Notes: a model not told the origin generated them from the letters alone. Shown: positions 1-8,728, counted from the stretch's first letter. The stretch is DNA of 64,000 nt from Nitrospira sp. CR1.1 (GCA_014055465.1 WIAF01000008.1:1-64000), one strand, 5' to 3'. A program made the numbers and translations.

Positions 1-344
1 CCACCACCCCCTGCGCCGCCCGATCCCCCACCATGGCCCGAACCTGGCAGCATGAGCGCCGCAATATTCAGATAGGCGTAAGCATTCCCCCAGGGATCGA
101 CCATGTCTCCGGCTCCTGCCTCGGCCAGTGTGTTCGGGTAGACGTCGTAGGCGGTATGGTACGAATCGACGGCACGGGCAATGTAACGAATTTCGGCGAT
201 GCAGCGCGTGAGCCTGGCCTTATCCAAATATCCCAGATAGGCCGGCACGGCTAACCCGGCCAGGGCACCCACAATCACCATCACAATTGCCAATTCAACG
301 ATGGTGAATCCCTGCTGACGACGATCGAGGGGGACGTATGCCAT
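1..344 (-). CDS. Type IV pilin-like (prepilin) protein, partial
   Basis: The reading frame stays open to the left edge, so the C-terminus is missing. The N-terminus is a textbook class III signal: a short basic leader MAYVPLDRRQQG followed by FTIVELAIVMVIVGALAGLA, with the prepilin peptidase site between G and F and the conserved Glu at +5 of the mature chain. After the hydrophobic helix come 'ARLTRCIAEIRYIARAVDSY' and 'DVYPNTLAEAG...VDPWGNAYAYLN', a pattern typical of type II secretion major pseudopilins (GspG-like) and of type IV pilins. The last visible stretch is Gly-rich. It is probably processed at the inner membrane and built into a pilus or pseudopilus. It begins 7 nt after the stop of the HAMP protein gene, so the two are likely co-transcribed. 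Pilin and pseudopilin cannot be told apart from this fragment. Confidence 0.85.
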   Translation of the reverse strand, partial: MAYVPLDRRQQGFTIVELAIVMVIVGALAGLAVPAYLGYLDKARLTRCIAEIRYIARAVDSYHTAYDVYPNTLAEAGAGDMVDPWGNAYAYLNIAALMLPGSGHGGGSGGAGGG

Positions 345-351
345 AGCGACC

Positions 352-987
352 CTAGAATCCTGACGCGGCAGGCAGCGGCGCGGATGGCTTCTGAACTGTT
401 TCCGTTTTCGTCTGGAACGGCTCCATTGCCAGGGCCAGCTGTTCGATCGTGGCACGCAACCGGTCGGTTTCCTGCTCGACCTCGCGCAACGCCCCACGGG
501 CAGCCGCCGCCTTCAGCCGTTCCAATTGCGGGGCCATGTCGGCATGGTGTGCCTCGATCCGGGAGATCTTTTCGCGGAGCGCGCCGACCATTTCGCCCAG
601 ACATTGAGCTTCGGCATGCAGATAGTCGCTCTTCCGAATCGACGTGCGCACGGTCAAATCCCCGTTCGCCACCGACTGGAAAATCCGGCGAAAGCGATAG
701 AGCGGGCCCGCGATGCGGTGCGTAAAAAATACGCCGTGCACGATCAACAGCAACGACACCACCGCGACGGCCGGCCAGAACCGGCTGTGCAACAATTCGA
801 ACTGATCGGCCACTCGCTGCGCCTCGACCGAGGAAAGCGGAAGATGGTCCAGTTGCAGCATCAGCGGGAGAAATAACGCACCCGAGACTGCGGCGATCAC
901 CACCACCACATAGAGGAGACTCAAGCACAGAAAGCGCGGCTGGACCGTATCCCACAAAAAATGCCGTCTGAATCGCGGCCTGCTCAT
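352..987 (-). CDS. HAMP-domain membrane protein, methyl-accepting-like
   Basis: A 211-residue protein with two membrane segments (about residues 18-42 and 72-92) flanking a short periplasmic loop. A HAMP linker follows at about 92-145 ('HRIAGPLYRFRRIFQSVANG'), then a coiled-coil tail ('REKISRIEAHHADMAPQLER', 'EVEQETDRLRATIEQLALAM'). No kinase, cyclase or methyl-accepting signalling domain follows, so it is a stand-alone HAMP protein. The same arrangement occurs in proteins placed next to pilin or secretion genes. Its start overlaps the stop of the upstream lipoprotein gene by 4 nt (ATGA), indicating translational coupling. Function is not known. A structural or signalling adaptor for the pilin-type machinery downstream is an inference from position. 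Confidence 0.75.
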   Translation of the reverse strand: MSRPRFRRHFLWDTVQPRFLCLSLLYVVVVIAAVSGALFLPLMLQLDHLPLSSVEAQRVADQFELLHSRFWPAVAVVSLLLIVHGVFFTHRIAGPLYRFRRIFQSVANGDLTVRTSIRKSDYLHAEAQCLGEMVGALREKISRIEAHHADMAPQLERLKAAAARGALREVEQETDRLRATIEQLALAMEPFQTKTETVQKPSAPLPAASGF

Positions 988-1358
988 GTGGTCGCCGCCC
1001 GCTTCGTCCAGATCAAATGGCCCTGGTTCTTAAACGTGATGCGTCCGCCTCCGGCGGGATCATAATAAAACGCCAATTGATACTTCGCCTGCTCGGCATC
1101 CTGATACGAGACGAGAAACAATGTCCTGGCGCCTTCCCGGCTTTCGTCGACCTTCGTAATCAGATAGCCGTTCGCCGCCACCGCGCTGGTCCCGAACCCG
1201 ATCCGGGCTTGGTCAATGAACATATGTTGATCGGCATACCCGTCGCTTGTGGTTTCCCACACCCCGATCAGATACGACGGCGCCTGATCCGGCTCCGGGG
1301 CACAGGCCGAACACCCCCACAGCAACAATAGACCGCTCACCGCTCTCATTGACCACAC
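984..1358 (-). CDS. Small lipoprotein, unknown function
   Basis: About 120 residues. The N-terminus MRAVSGLLLLWGCSAC has a hydrophobic core and a lipobox-like LLWGC, so it should be lipidated and envelope-anchored. The mature part contains 'YLIGVWETTSDGYADQHMFI' and 'QGHLIWTKR', a small beta-rich pattern like proteins that open with 'L.G.W'. I do not recognise a named family. Two starts are possible: a GTG at 1358 or the ATG at 1349. A GGAGAGGTGAG element lies just upstream and is spaced better for the ATG. The gene overlaps the HAMP gene by 4 nt, so lipoprotein, HAMP protein and pilin-like protein form one operon. Confidence 0.7.
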   Translation of the reverse strand: MWSMRAVSGLLLLWGCSACAPEPDQAPSYLIGVWETTSDGYADQHMFIDQARIGFGTSAVAANGYLITKVDESREGARTLFLVSYQDAEQAKYQLAFYYDPAGGGRITFKNQGHLIWTKRAATT

Positions 1359-1520
1359 AACTCACCTCTCCAGCATGCTGTCTCGACACCATCCCCCGAT
1401 ACGAAATCAGTATGTCGCAGTTGCCGGGAAATTCAATCTCTTTACATATTCCTACAAGCCGGCGCGGGCCGGTCACCGCGCAGAATCGAGCCGCGGGCAG
1501 GCGCCGGCGACCGGAGCAGT

Positions 1521-1540
1521 GGGGTCAGGACCTGACTATT
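1521..1540. repeat. REP-like palindrome at the 3' end of the protease gene
   Basis: A perfect palindrome GTCAGG-A-CCTGAC (1524-1536) sits inside GGGGTCAGGACCTGACTATT and overlaps the stop codon of the DegP-type gene. From memory, near-identical GGGGTCAGGxCxTGACTATT strings occur as dispersed REP-type fragments in many genomes. Only this copy is visible here, so the repeat status is inference. Confidence 0.35.
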
Positions 1541-2969
1541 CGGTTTGGAGCGGGATATAGAGCAGGCTGCCCTGCCTGTTGATGAGCAGGAGCGCGAGAT
1601 CTGTGGAGCGCAGCGGCTCGGCAAGCCGTTGAAATGTGCTGAAGTTGGGGATGGGTTGCCGATTGAGTTCGAGGAGCAGATCGCCGGGCTGCAGTCCCGA
1701 CACTTCCGCCAGGCTGCCGTCCTCGATATCTGTCACCACCAGCCCGGTGTTGGCCGGGAGATCCATCTGCCGAGCCAACGCGGGAGTGATTTCATCGACG
1801 ATCACGCCGGACAGGGGATGCGCCGTGGGACCAGCGGGCTCGGCAGTCTGCGCCTTCCGCTGCCGCTCACGCGGCGCTTCCTGCACCGTCAATTCGGCCT
1901 GCATCAAGCGGGCATCCCGCAGGAGTTCGACCCGGTGTTTGCTGCCGATAGCCGCCGCCGCCATAAGATTGCGCAAATGCCCGCTGTCCATGACATCGCG
2001 CCCGTCGAACCGCACCACCACGTCGCCGCGCTTCAATCCCGCCCGTTCGGCTGACCCCTTGGCCTGCAGGTCGGTGATGATCGATCCTTTCACATCCGGC
2101 AGGTGAAAAATCTTGGCCAACAGGGGCGTCACATCCTGGGTGGAGGCGCCCAGAAACCCGCGCACGACGCGGCCTGTCTTGATGAGACTCTGCATGGCCG
2201 TCCTGGCCATGTTGCTCGGAATGGCGAACCCGACGCCGACGCTCCCGCCGGTGGGGCTGGCGATGGCCGTGTTGATGCCGACCAACTCCCCGTTCGTGTT
2301 CACCAGCGCGCCGCCCGAATTGCCGGGATTGATCGGCGCATCGGTCTGAATGAAATCTTCCACATCGGCAACCCCCACGTCCGCGCGCCCGACCGCGCTG
2401 ACGATGCCGAAGGTCACCGTGCGGCTCAGACCTAGAGGGTTCCCGATGGCCAGCACAAAATCGCCAACAGCGAGCGCACTAGAATCGCCCCAGGCCGCCG
2501 TGGGAAGACCGCTGGCATTGATTTTCACGACGGCCACATCCGTCTTCGGATCGGTCGCAACGACGCGGCCTTTGAACTGCCGCCGATCGGCCAGGATCAC
2601 TTCGACATCCACCGCATCGGCCACCACGTGGTTGTTGGTGATGATGTAGCCGTCCGACGAGACAATCACGCCGGATCCCTGCCCATATTGGCGGCGGGGC
2701 GGCACATCCTTAAACATGCCGAAGGGCAGGCCTTCATCGCTGAACGCCTGATCGTGGACCATGACAGTGGAGGCTATACTCACGACCGCCGGAAGCACCT
2801 TGGCGGCGGTGGCCCGCACCTGTGCCTGCAAATCTCCGGTCGCGCTCACCCTTGACGGACGCGGGGCAAGCACATCCGCCGCCGAGGCGGCCCCATCAGA
2901 CCAGCAGCTCAGCAACGCGCCTAGGATTCCCACGGCCAACAAGCCTGACTGTGATCGAGGTGACGACAT
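1536..2969 (-). CDS. degP: Periplasmic serine protease, DegP/HtrA family
   Basis: A 477-residue envelope protease/chaperone that degrades or refolds damaged exported proteins. Starting at MSSPRSQSG gives a Sec signal peptide ending near DGAASA. The trypsin-like domain carries the full triad: His in ITNNHVV, Asp in TDVAVV and Ser in PINPGNSGG. Two PDZ domains follow, one with 'GFLGASTQDVTPLLAK' and one with 'GVIVDEITPALARQMDLPAN', joined by a charged Ala/Pro-rich linker. This S1-PDZ-PDZ order and length match DegP/DegQ. In-frame sequence extends upstream to 3029 but lacks a signal-like start, so the ATG at 2969 is preferred. It lies 67 nt downstream of copA on the same strand and may belong to the same stress-response transcript. 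Confidence 0.92.
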   Translation of the reverse strand: MSSPRSQSGLLAVGILGALLSCWSDGAASAADVLAPRPSRVSATGDLQAQVRATAAKVLPAVVSIASTVMVHDQAFSDEGLPFGMFKDVPPRRQYGQGSGVIVSSDGYIITNNHVVADAVDVEVILADRRQFKGRVVATDPKTDVAVVKINASGLPTAAWGDSSALAVGDFVLAIGNPLGLSRTVTFGIVSAVGRADVGVADVEDFIQTDAPINPGNSGGALVNTNGELVGINTAIASPTGGSVGVGFAIPSNMARTAMQSLIKTGRVVRGFLGASTQDVTPLLAKIFHLPDVKGSIITDLQAKGSAERAGLKRGDVVVRFDGRDVMDSGHLRNLMAAAAIGSKHRVELLRDARLMQAELTVQEAPRERQRKAQTAEPAGPTAHPLSGVIVDEITPALARQMDLPANTGLVVTDIEDGSLAEVSGLQPGDLLLELNRQPIPNFSTFQRLAEPLRSTDLALLLINRQGSLLYIPLQTE

Positions 2970-3036
2970 GGTGTGAGAGATCCTCAGAAGGGCAGGCCCC
3001 AGACTATCATGCACCCGAGGCCTGCACACGCAGAAC

Positions 3037-5916
3037 TCATAAATCGGTATGCCGCAGGCGGAGCGCGTTCGAAATCACCGAGAGCGAACTGCAGGTCATG
3101 GCCGCACTGGCAATCATCGGGCTGAGGAGAAGCCCGAACACCGGATAGAAGAGCCCGGCCGCCACCGGCACACCAATACTATTGTACACAAAGGCGAAGA
3201 AGAGATTCTGGCGGATGTTTCGCATTGTCGCCTTGCTTAACCGATACGCCCGGACGATTCCTCGCAAATCCCCTTTTACCAGGGTGACCCCGGCGTTCTC
3301 CATGGCCACATCGGTGCCGGTGCCCATCGCGATTCCGACATCCGCCTGTGCCAGAGCCGGCGCATCGTTGATGCCGTCCCCGGCCATCGCCACGACCTGG
3401 CCTTGCCGCTGAAACTCTTGCACGATCCGGCTCTTTTCTTCCGGCTTGACGCCGGCCCGGACCTCATCCAACCCCAATTCCTTGGCCACCGCCTGCGCCG
3501 TCGCCGCATGGTCGCCGGTCACCATCACCAGGCGAATGCCCTCCTGCCGCAACAAACGAAGTGCCTCCGGCGTGGAACTCTTGATCGGGTCCGCCACGCC
3601 CAGCAATCCGATCGCGCGGCCATCCACCGCGACCAACATCACAGTCTGTCCCGTCTGCCGCATCAGCTCGGCATTGGCATCCAACGCAGCGAGCGCGCTC
3701 TCGTCGCCGACCTTCAATTCCCGTAACCAGTCGATGGTGCCCACCGCAACCCGCCTCGCCCCGACGGTCGCCATGACGCCTTTTCCCGCTTTCGACGTGA
3801 ACTCGGCCACCGGCTCCAACGTGATGTCCCGCGCTTCAGCTCCGCCGACAATCGCATTGGCCACCGGATGCTCACTTCCCCGTTCGACCGACGCGGCCAA
3901 TCGCAACAGATCCGTTTCCGACCAGGGCGCCATCGCGCTGACCACCCGCAACTTCGGCTTGCCTTCCGTTAACGTGCCGGTTTTATCGAACACCAGGGTG
4001 GTCATCTTTTCGATCGTCTCCAGCGCCTCGGCCTTTTTGAACAACACCCCGGCCGACGCACCGCGCCCGGTCCCCACCATGATCGACATGGGCGTCGCCA
4101 GCCCGAGCGCGCAAGGGCAGGCAATAATCAGCACCGCCACGGCGTTCAACAGGGCATGGGCCAGACGCGGCTCCGGACCCAGCCATGCCCACAACAGCCC
4201 AGTGATGATCGCCACGGCAACCACGATCGGAACAAAGTATCCGGCCACCACGTCGGCTGTGCGCTGGATGGGGGCTCGACTGCGTTGTGCCTCAGCCACC
4301 ATCCGGACGATGTGGGACAATAATGTGTCCGCCCCCACCCGATCCGCTCGCATCACCACGCCGCCCGATCCGTTGATCGTGCCGCCGGTGACCCGCTCCC
4401 CGGCAAATTTTTCGACCGGGATGGATTCGCCGGTAATCATGGATTCATCGATTGAGGTCGAGCCTTCGAGAATCACTCCGTCCACGGGAACCCGTTCGCC
4501 AGGACGTACCCGCAGCCGATGACCCGCCTGCACCTGTTCCAGCGGCACATCTTCTTCACGGCCATCTTCATGCAACCGCCGCGCGGTCTTCGGCGCCAAG
4601 CCGAGCAGCGCCCTGATCGCGCCGGTCGTGCGGCTCCTGGCTCGCAGTTCCAACACCTGGCCCAAAAGAACCAAAACGGTGATGACGGCGGCGGCTTCGA
4701 AATACACCGGCACCGCCCCGCTCTCGAGGTGAAATGATTGCGGGATCCAGGACGGAAGTAACGTGGCGACCACGCTATACAGATAGGCCGTGCCGGTGCC
4801 GATCGCGATCAGCGTGAACATGTTCGGGCTGCGGTGAACGATCGACGCCCAGCCGCGCTGAAAGAACGGCCATCCGGCCCAGAGCACCACCGGCGTACTG
4901 AACAGAAACTGGACCCAGGCCGATTGCGTGTCCGACAACAGATGGTGCATCGGATGGCCGGGAATCATGTGCGACATGGCCAGCAGGAACACGACCGCCG
5001 CCGGTCCCAGTGCAACCCAGAACCGCCTGGCCATATCGACCAACTCCGGATTCAGTTCTTCCTCAGCGGTGACCGTCCTGGCTTCCAGCGCCATCCCGCA
5101 CTTCGGGCAGGCACCCGGTTCATCTTGCACCACCTCCGGATGCATCGGGCAGACGTATTCCGTCTTCGTCGGCAGCGGTTGCACGGAATCCGGCTCCAAG
5201 GCCATGCCGCATTTCGGACAAGGGACAGGCTTCTCCTCCAAGACTTCCGGACACATGGGACAGACATACTTAGTTCCAGGAGGTGCCGGAATGGTGGACA
5301 TTGCTTCTTTGGCGGCACCCGGCGACAGATAGCGTTCAGGATCGGCGCGAAATTTGGTGAGACAAGCCTGGCAGCAGAAATAATAGGTCGTGCCTTCATA
5401 GGCAAACGATGCGGCCGCCGTCTTTGGATCCACCGTCATCCCGCAGACGGGGTCGATGAAGGTCGCAGCCGTCGAACCGGCAGGCGAGCCCCCCACCATA
5501 GGCAGGGCCTTTCCTCCAAACTGGCGCTGGGGGGCTGCGATTGGAGCCAGGTACCGGGCTGGATCGGCGCGAAATTTGGTCAGGCAACCTTGGCAGCAGA
5601 AATAATAGGTCTTCTGCTCATGGATGTGAGAGCCGGCCGCTGTGGCAGGCTGGACCGTCATCCCACAGACAGGATCGCGTTCCCCGCCCGTAGCCGCCTG
5701 TTCCGCCATCGGCTGCATCATCGGCAGCGAACGGCGGCTTGTCTGGTGAACGCCGGCGCCAGCGGGGACGTCCTTCTTCACGGAGTGAGCCGGCGCGGCG
5801 CGAAACCGGTCGAGGCAATGGAGGCTGCAGAAATAATAGGTCTCGCCCTCGTGCTCCGCATGCCCCGCCGCCGTTTCCGGCTCCACCGTCATGCCGCAGA
5901 TCGGATCAATCGCCAT
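3037..5916 (-). CDS. copA: Copper-translocating P1B-type ATPase with triple YHS N-terminus
   Basis: A 959-residue inner-membrane pump that should export Cu(I) at the cost of ATP. The core is complete: TGES actuator motif, [12 protein letters not shown] with the CPC transport site in the membrane, [11 protein letters not shown] with the phosphorylated Asp, SEHP in the nucleotide domain and [10 protein letters not shown]. The N-terminus is unusual. There are three YHS domains (about 4-45, 81-124 and 155-198, each with DPxCGMTV and YYFC..C) and then two Cys ribbons (about 217-243 and 254-280, 'YVCPMxPEV...CPKCGMALE'). No classical GMTCxxC HMA domain is present. The ATG at 5916 is preceded by GAGGTG at good spacing. 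It follows the DsbA-like gene by 76 nt on the same strand. CPC-type pumps usually carry Cu(I) or Ag(I), but the substrate is inferred. Confidence 0.93.
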   Translation of the reverse strand: MAIDPICGMTVEPETAAGHAEHEGETYYFCSLHCLDRFRAAPAHSVKKDVPAGAGVHQTSRRSLPMMQPMAEQAATGGERDPVCGMTVQPATAAGSHIHEQKTYYFCCQGCLTKFRADPARYLAPIAAPQRQFGGKALPMVGGSPAGSTAATFIDPVCGMTVDPKTAAASFAYEGTTYYFCCQACLTKFRADPERYLSPGAAKEAMSTIPAPPGTKYVCPMCPEVLEEKPVPCPKCGMALEPDSVQPLPTKTEYVCPMHPEVVQDEPGACPKCGMALEARTVTAEEELNPELVDMARRFWVALGPAAVVFLLAMSHMIPGHPMHHLLSDTQSAWVQFLFSTPVVLWAGWPFFQRGWASIVHRSPNMFTLIAIGTGTAYLYSVVATLLPSWIPQSFHLESGAVPVYFEAAAVITVLVLLGQVLELRARSRTTGAIRALLGLAPKTARRLHEDGREEDVPLEQVQAGHRLRVRPGERVPVDGVILEGSTSIDESMITGESIPVEKFAGERVTGGTINGSGGVVMRADRVGADTLLSHIVRMVAEAQRSRAPIQRTADVVAGYFVPIVVAVAIITGLLWAWLGPEPRLAHALLNAVAVLIIACPCALGLATPMSIMVGTGRGASAGVLFKKAEALETIEKMTTLVFDKTGTLTEGKPKLRVVSAMAPWSETDLLRLAASVERGSEHPVANAIVGGAEARDITLEPVAEFTSKAGKGVMATVGARRVAVGTIDWLRELKVGDESALAALDANAELMRQTGQTVMLVAVDGRAIGLLGVADPIKSSTPEALRLLRQEGIRLVMVTGDHAATAQAVAKELGLDEVRAGVKPEEKSRIVQEFQRQGQVVAMAGDGINDAPALAQADVGIAMGTGTDVAMENAGVTLVKGDLRGIVRAYRLSKATMRNIRQNLFFAFVYNSIGVPVAAGLFYPVFGLLLSPMIASAAMTCSSLSVISNALRLRHTDL

Positions 5917-5941
5917 GCACCCGCACCTCGTCTCTCGTCGT

Positions 5942-5989
5942 TCGTATCTCGTTGCGGTCGAGGGACGCGTCACGCTTCACGAGATACGA
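5942..5989. repeat. 11-bp perfect inverted repeat between dsbA-like gene and copA
   Basis: TCGTATCTCGT (5942-5952) and ACGAGATACGA (5979-5989) are exact reverse complements separated by 26 nt. They fill most of the 76-nt gap between two co-directional genes. The structure could be a processing or attenuation hairpin in the mRNA. It could equally be a member of the low-complexity 'cgtttcacg/cgtatctcg' repeats also seen in the nuo operon gaps. There is no T-tract, so a simple terminator is unlikely. Confidence 0.45.
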
Positions 5990-5992
5990 CTC

Positions 5993-6637
5993 TTACTTCT
6001 TTCCGTCGCCGTCCAGAATGCTTTGGATAATAACCTTCAAATTCTCGGGGTCAATCTGTTCGACCTTGATGTTGCCGTCGAGCAACACGGTCGGGGTCTG
6101 CTGAATCTTGATGCGATCGCCCCATTTCCGCCCGTCTTCAAACGCCTTCGCCGGTTTGGCACTGGCCAGTCCTTCTTCGAACGCCGCCGGATTCAGTCCG
6201 ACCTCGCGGATCAGCACCTCACGAATCGCCTTGTCGATAATGCCGATCTTGTCCTTGTGGATGGTCCGGAACAGCGCCCGCTTCATCTCGTTGCCCTTCC
6301 CCATGCTCTTGGCCTGCTCATACATATCGAAGGCCGTCGGCAACTTGCCGGGAATCACCGGATATCCCACCATCACCGCTTCGATTTTGTTTCCGAATTC
6401 CTTCTCGAGAATCATCAGTCCTTCGCCGTCAAACCGGTGACAATGCGGGCAATAGAAGTCGGCGAACTCCACCAATTGGACCTTCCCCGGCTTGTGGGTC
6501 GATTTTTCATCGCTCAACATCTGAAAGTTGCCCTTGAGTTCGGGCTTCGCCGCCTGCGCGGTTCCCGCCCACCCGACGAGCGCCATCATCATCAGCCCCA
6601 CGAACAGACCACTGTGCCACACGCGACGCATCACCAT
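5993..6637 (-). CDS. Periplasmic DsbA-like thiol oxidoreductase
   Basis: A 214-residue secreted protein with a Sec signal peptide ending near GTAQA. The thioredoxin fold carries the active site FYCPHCHRF (CPHC, the DsbA signature). 'IQQTPTVLLDG' supplies the cis-Pro loop facing the active site. It probably oxidises or shuffles disulphides in envelope proteins. The start is the ATG at 6637, because AAGGAG lies 8 nt upstream; the in-frame GTG at 6646 overlaps that ribosome-binding site. The gene is divergent from the Slp-like lipoprotein, sharing a symmetric promoter region, and is followed by copA. The substrate partners cannot be read from sequence. Confidence 0.9.
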   Translation of the reverse strand: MVMRRVWHSGLFVGLMMMALVGWAGTAQAAKPELKGNFQMLSDEKSTHKPGKVQLVEFADFYCPHCHRFDGEGLMILEKEFGNKIEAVMVGYPVIPGKLPTAFDMYEQAKSMGKGNEMKRALFRTIHKDKIGIIDKAIREVLIREVGLNPAAFEEGLASAKPAKAFEDGRKWGDRIKIQQTPTVLLDGNIKVEQIDPENLKVIIQSILDGDGKK

Positions 6638-6677
6638 ACGCTGCACTCCTTTTCAGACATGGATCGTTTCCACAGGC

Positions 6678-6733
6678 TCGTGGGCATTATAAACAATGCC
6701 CGCGCTCTTATGCGTCTGTTATAATGCCCACGA
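6678..6733. promoter_or_regulatory. Symmetric divergent promoter with 15-bp inverted repeat
   Basis: TCGTGGGCATTATAA (6678-6692) and TTATAATGCCCACGA (6719-6733) are a perfect 15-bp inverted repeat with a 26-nt centre. Each arm contains a consensus TATAAT -10 box pointing outward: plus strand 6720-6725 toward the Slp-like gene, minus strand 6691-6686 toward the DsbA-like gene. The right arm ends on the A of the ATG at 6733, so a transcript starting 7-8 nt after the plus-strand -10 box would be almost leaderless. The -35 regions are poor, which fits a need for an activator. A dimeric regulator covering both -10 boxes is an inference. Confidence 0.6.
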
Positions 6734-7284
6734 TGCGGGGCAAACTTCTACAGGGACTTGGTATTTTATGGATGGCCGCGATCCTGACAGCCTGCGCGAC
6801 CTCCGCCGACCAGCGCGAGGCGGAAGACGTCGGAGCGCAGACACCGCAGTTTTCACAAATCAAAGCCGCCCCGGAATCGTTCAAGGGCCAGACCCTGGTG
6901 CTCGGTGGCCAAGTGCTCTCGGCCAGGCGGCTCAAAGAAGGTACCCGCATCGAAGTGCTGCAATTACCTCTCAACGAGGCGCAGCAGCCGTCTTTGGACC
7001 TCACGAAATCGCAGGGACGATTCGTCGCGATCCAACGGGAATTTTTAGACCCGGCAACCGTGCCACAGGGCACCTTTCTCACGATCACCGGCCAGCTGAC
7101 CGGCTCCGTCACTCAACCGCTGGATGAGACCGACTACACCTATCCAGTGCTGGAGATCAACTCGTTTCGCACCTGGATCCCGTCCCAGGACTCGACCCTC
7201 CCCCGATACCGCCCCTATCCCTACTACAGCCCGTTCTGGAATCCCTACTGGGGACCGTATGGACGGTTTCCCTACTATTGGTGA
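6733..7284 (+). CDS. slp: Slp-family outer-membrane lipoprotein
   Basis: About 183 residues. The N-terminus has a hydrophobic core and the lipobox LTAC, so the mature protein starts at Cys and is lipidated. The body matches the Slp (starvation lipoprotein) pattern: 'FSQIKAAPESFKGQTLVLGG', an internal 'GTRIEVLQLPLN', 'QGRFVAIQREFLDPATVPQG' and 'LTITGQLTG'. It ends in an aromatic Pro/Tyr-rich tail ('YRPYPYYSPFWNPYWGPYG'), seen in some Slp-like proteins and probably surface-exposed or disordered. An ATG 9 nt upstream (6724) is also in frame, but it overlaps the -10 box. No Shine-Dalgarno is visible for either start, consistent with a leaderless or near-leaderless mRNA. The role in the family is poorly defined and envelope stress-related. 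Confidence 0.85.
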   Translation: MRGKLLQGLGILWMAAILTACATSADQREAEDVGAQTPQFSQIKAAPESFKGQTLVLGGQVLSARRLKEGTRIEVLQLPLNEAQQPSLDLTKSQGRFVAIQREFLDPATVPQGTFLTITGQLTGSVTQPLDETDYTYPVLEINSFRTWIPSQDSTLPRYRPYPYYSPFWNPYWGPYGRFPYYW

Positions 7285-7379
7285 CAGGCGCAACGGAATT
7301 CCCGGCTCCACGTTGTTACCCTTGCATAGCCGAATGAGATGGGTACCTGCGCCTATCCTCGCGCATCGGCTCTCAACGA

Positions 7380-7417
7380 CAACGCCCCGTCCATCCGTGA
7401 AGATGAACGAGGCGTTG
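7380..7417. terminator. Stem-loop between convergent genes
   Basis: CAACGCC pairs with GGCGTTG, extended after single mismatches by CGT/ACG and CATC/GATG around a 6-nt loop. It sits between the stop of the Slp-like gene and the stop of the convergent cupredoxin-like gene, as expected for a bidirectional terminator. No clear T-tract follows on either strand, so termination is inferred. Confidence 0.45.
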
Positions 7418-7441
7418 CGATAACCGAATCGAGTTTGGCCG

Positions 7442-7921
7442 TTACTTGATCATGATCAACTGGCCACCCGGCTGCTTCGGGTTCAACTGATCCCGATAGG
7501 TCAGGGTGTTGCCCTGCGTGGCGTTGAACAAATCGCTGGTCGGAATGCCGATGTACTTCGTCTCACCGGGCTTGAGCACCACTTCCGCTTTCAACACGAA
7601 CGGAGAGGCGGCGTTGACGGGGTCAGTCATCTGGAAGCCACGGTCGGAAGAGGAGGTATTCGTCACTTTCAACAGAAACGGCCGGCCTGGACGGATTTTG
7701 AAATCGATCACGGTCGTGGGTGGATACCAGGCCTTCAGGCTGCCCACTTCAACCGCATACAACTCGGCATCCACTTCCAACTCCTTGAACGGCTGGCCGA
7801 CCACGGAACCGGTTTGGAGATCACCGACCTCGACGCCACCGGCCTGCAACGCCCAGGCTCCAGTTGCACTCGATAACAGACTCAACGCACCCAGAAACAA
7901 CACTGCACTCCGACTCAACAT
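7442..7921 (-). CDS. Secreted cupredoxin-like beta protein, unknown function
   Basis: A 159-residue protein with a Sec signal peptide ending near GAWA. The mature chain is beta-rich: 'AELYAVEVGSLKAWYPPTTV', 'FKIRPGRPFLLKVTNTSSSD', 'RGFQMTDPVNAASPFVLKAE', 'VVLKPGETKYIGIPTSDLF'. The run from an extended strand through 'FLLKVTN' to 'LKPGETKYI' resembles the cupredoxin-like domain of quinol/copper proteins. The usual Cys-His-Met copper site near the C-terminus is not obvious, and the mature chain has no Cys. The start is firm: AGGAGG lies 6 nt before the ATG. It heads a minus-strand pair with no overlap. I would not assign a function beyond a secreted cupredoxin-like fold. Confidence 0.7.
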   Translation of the reverse strand: MLSRSAVLFLGALSLLSSATGAWALQAGGVEVGDLQTGSVVGQPFKELEVDAELYAVEVGSLKAWYPPTTVIDFKIRPGRPFLLKVTNTSSSDRGFQMTDPVNAASPFVLKAEVVLKPGETKYIGIPTSDLFNATQGNTLTYRDQLNPKQPGGQLIMIK

Positions 7922-7939
7922 ACACGACCTCCTGATAGG

Positions 7940-8283
7940 TTAAAGGGATGAAGACGAACGATGCTCCGGCGCCAGACACGGAGGAAGACCGGTGCCTTCC
8001 AGTACCTGACCGCCAACAATGTGACCATCCATGATGAGAAATAATACTTTCATGCGCTTGGTATTGCCCGAAAATTTTCCGTTGGCAATGGCCACGACCT
8101 CATGCGATCCGTCGGGTTGAGGCTGATCCGCTTCGATGATGACATAGTAGAAATCGAAGCCCTCGAACTCCCGATTGAACGCCTGGGCCCGCAACACATG
8201 CTCCAGCGAGTCGTCGGCACCCCGCCCGCTGTCCCCTCTGCCAACACCAATAGCTGGATCAGGGCTATGAACACACTTCGCAT
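7940..8283 (-). pseudogene. Frameshifted small secreted protein gene
   Basis: The ATG at 8283 has a strong ribosome-binding site (AGGGAGGA, 6 nt upstream) and opens a signal peptide, MRSVFIALIQLLVLAEGTAG. That frame then runs into unlikely sequence and stops at 8050. A different frame, open from the same region to the stop at 7942-7940, reads like a real protein: 'ADDSLEHVLRAQAFNREFEG', 'FDFYYVIIEADQPQPDGSHE', 'KVLFLIMDGHIVGGQVLEGT'. Joining the signal peptide to that body needs a one-base change in the G-rich stretch near 8215-8235. Either this is a recent pseudogene, or the assembly has an indel in a G-run. No family is recognised for the body. Confidence 0.65.
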
Positions 8284-8542
8284 GGGGCTTCCTCCCTAGG
8301 GTGGAGTTATAGCCCCGAGACGCCCGGTCGTCTACAGACGCGCGCTCATGGATGCTTACCGGTGCTACAGTATCGTGTCCGGACCACAATCGGCAAGAGG
8401 TTATACAGGATTCCGGGGTATCAAGGAAACCGTGACAAGGTTGGACGCGAGGGCTGGCAGACGAACAGCGAACGCGACTCGGGCAAAAAAGCCACGGGGG
8501 AGCTGGATACTTGCGGTCTCCCTCCGTGTCATCCTCGTCTGA

Positions 8543-8728
8543 TTACTTGCTCTTACCCTTCCCCTTCTTGCTCGAAGCCTGCTCCGCATGCGCCAAAGAC
8601 TCTTCCGCATGCTTGATGGGTTCCTTCACATGCCCGCCGCCGGCTAAGGCATACCCCATCGGCGCGGCAACCACAAGCGTAAACAGCGATAGCACCACCA
8701 CTCCAACACCTAGACGAGTCAGCGTCAT
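8543..8728 (-). CDS. SmbP-like small metal-binding protein
   Basis: A 61-residue exported peptide. A signal peptide (MTLTRLGVGVVVLSLFTLVV...GYALA) is followed by 'GGGHVKEPIKHAEESLAHAE' and a Lys/Gly/Ser tail. The mature part has three His spaced along one helix with Glu between them, the pattern of SmbP from Nitrosomonas, a periplasmic four-helix protein made of His/Glu repeats that binds Cu and other metals. This copy has only about one and a half repeats, so it is a minimal or truncated member. GGGGAGG sits almost directly on the ATG, closer than usual. An upstream in-frame start exists but would spoil the signal peptide. It probably buffers divalent metal or copper in the periplasm, near copA. 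Confidence 0.65.
   Translation of the reverse strand: MTLTRLGVGVVVLSLFTLVVAAPMGYALAGGGHVKEPIKHAEESLAHAEQASSKKGKGKSK

Noticed and set aside
2970..3029. N-terminal extension of the DegP-type protein
   Set aside because: The extension would bury the signal peptide; the ATG at 2969 gives a normal exported protease.
4834..6030. 398-codon plus-strand frame opposite copA
   Set aside because: Its apparent internal repeats only mirror the three YHS domains of copA on the other strand.
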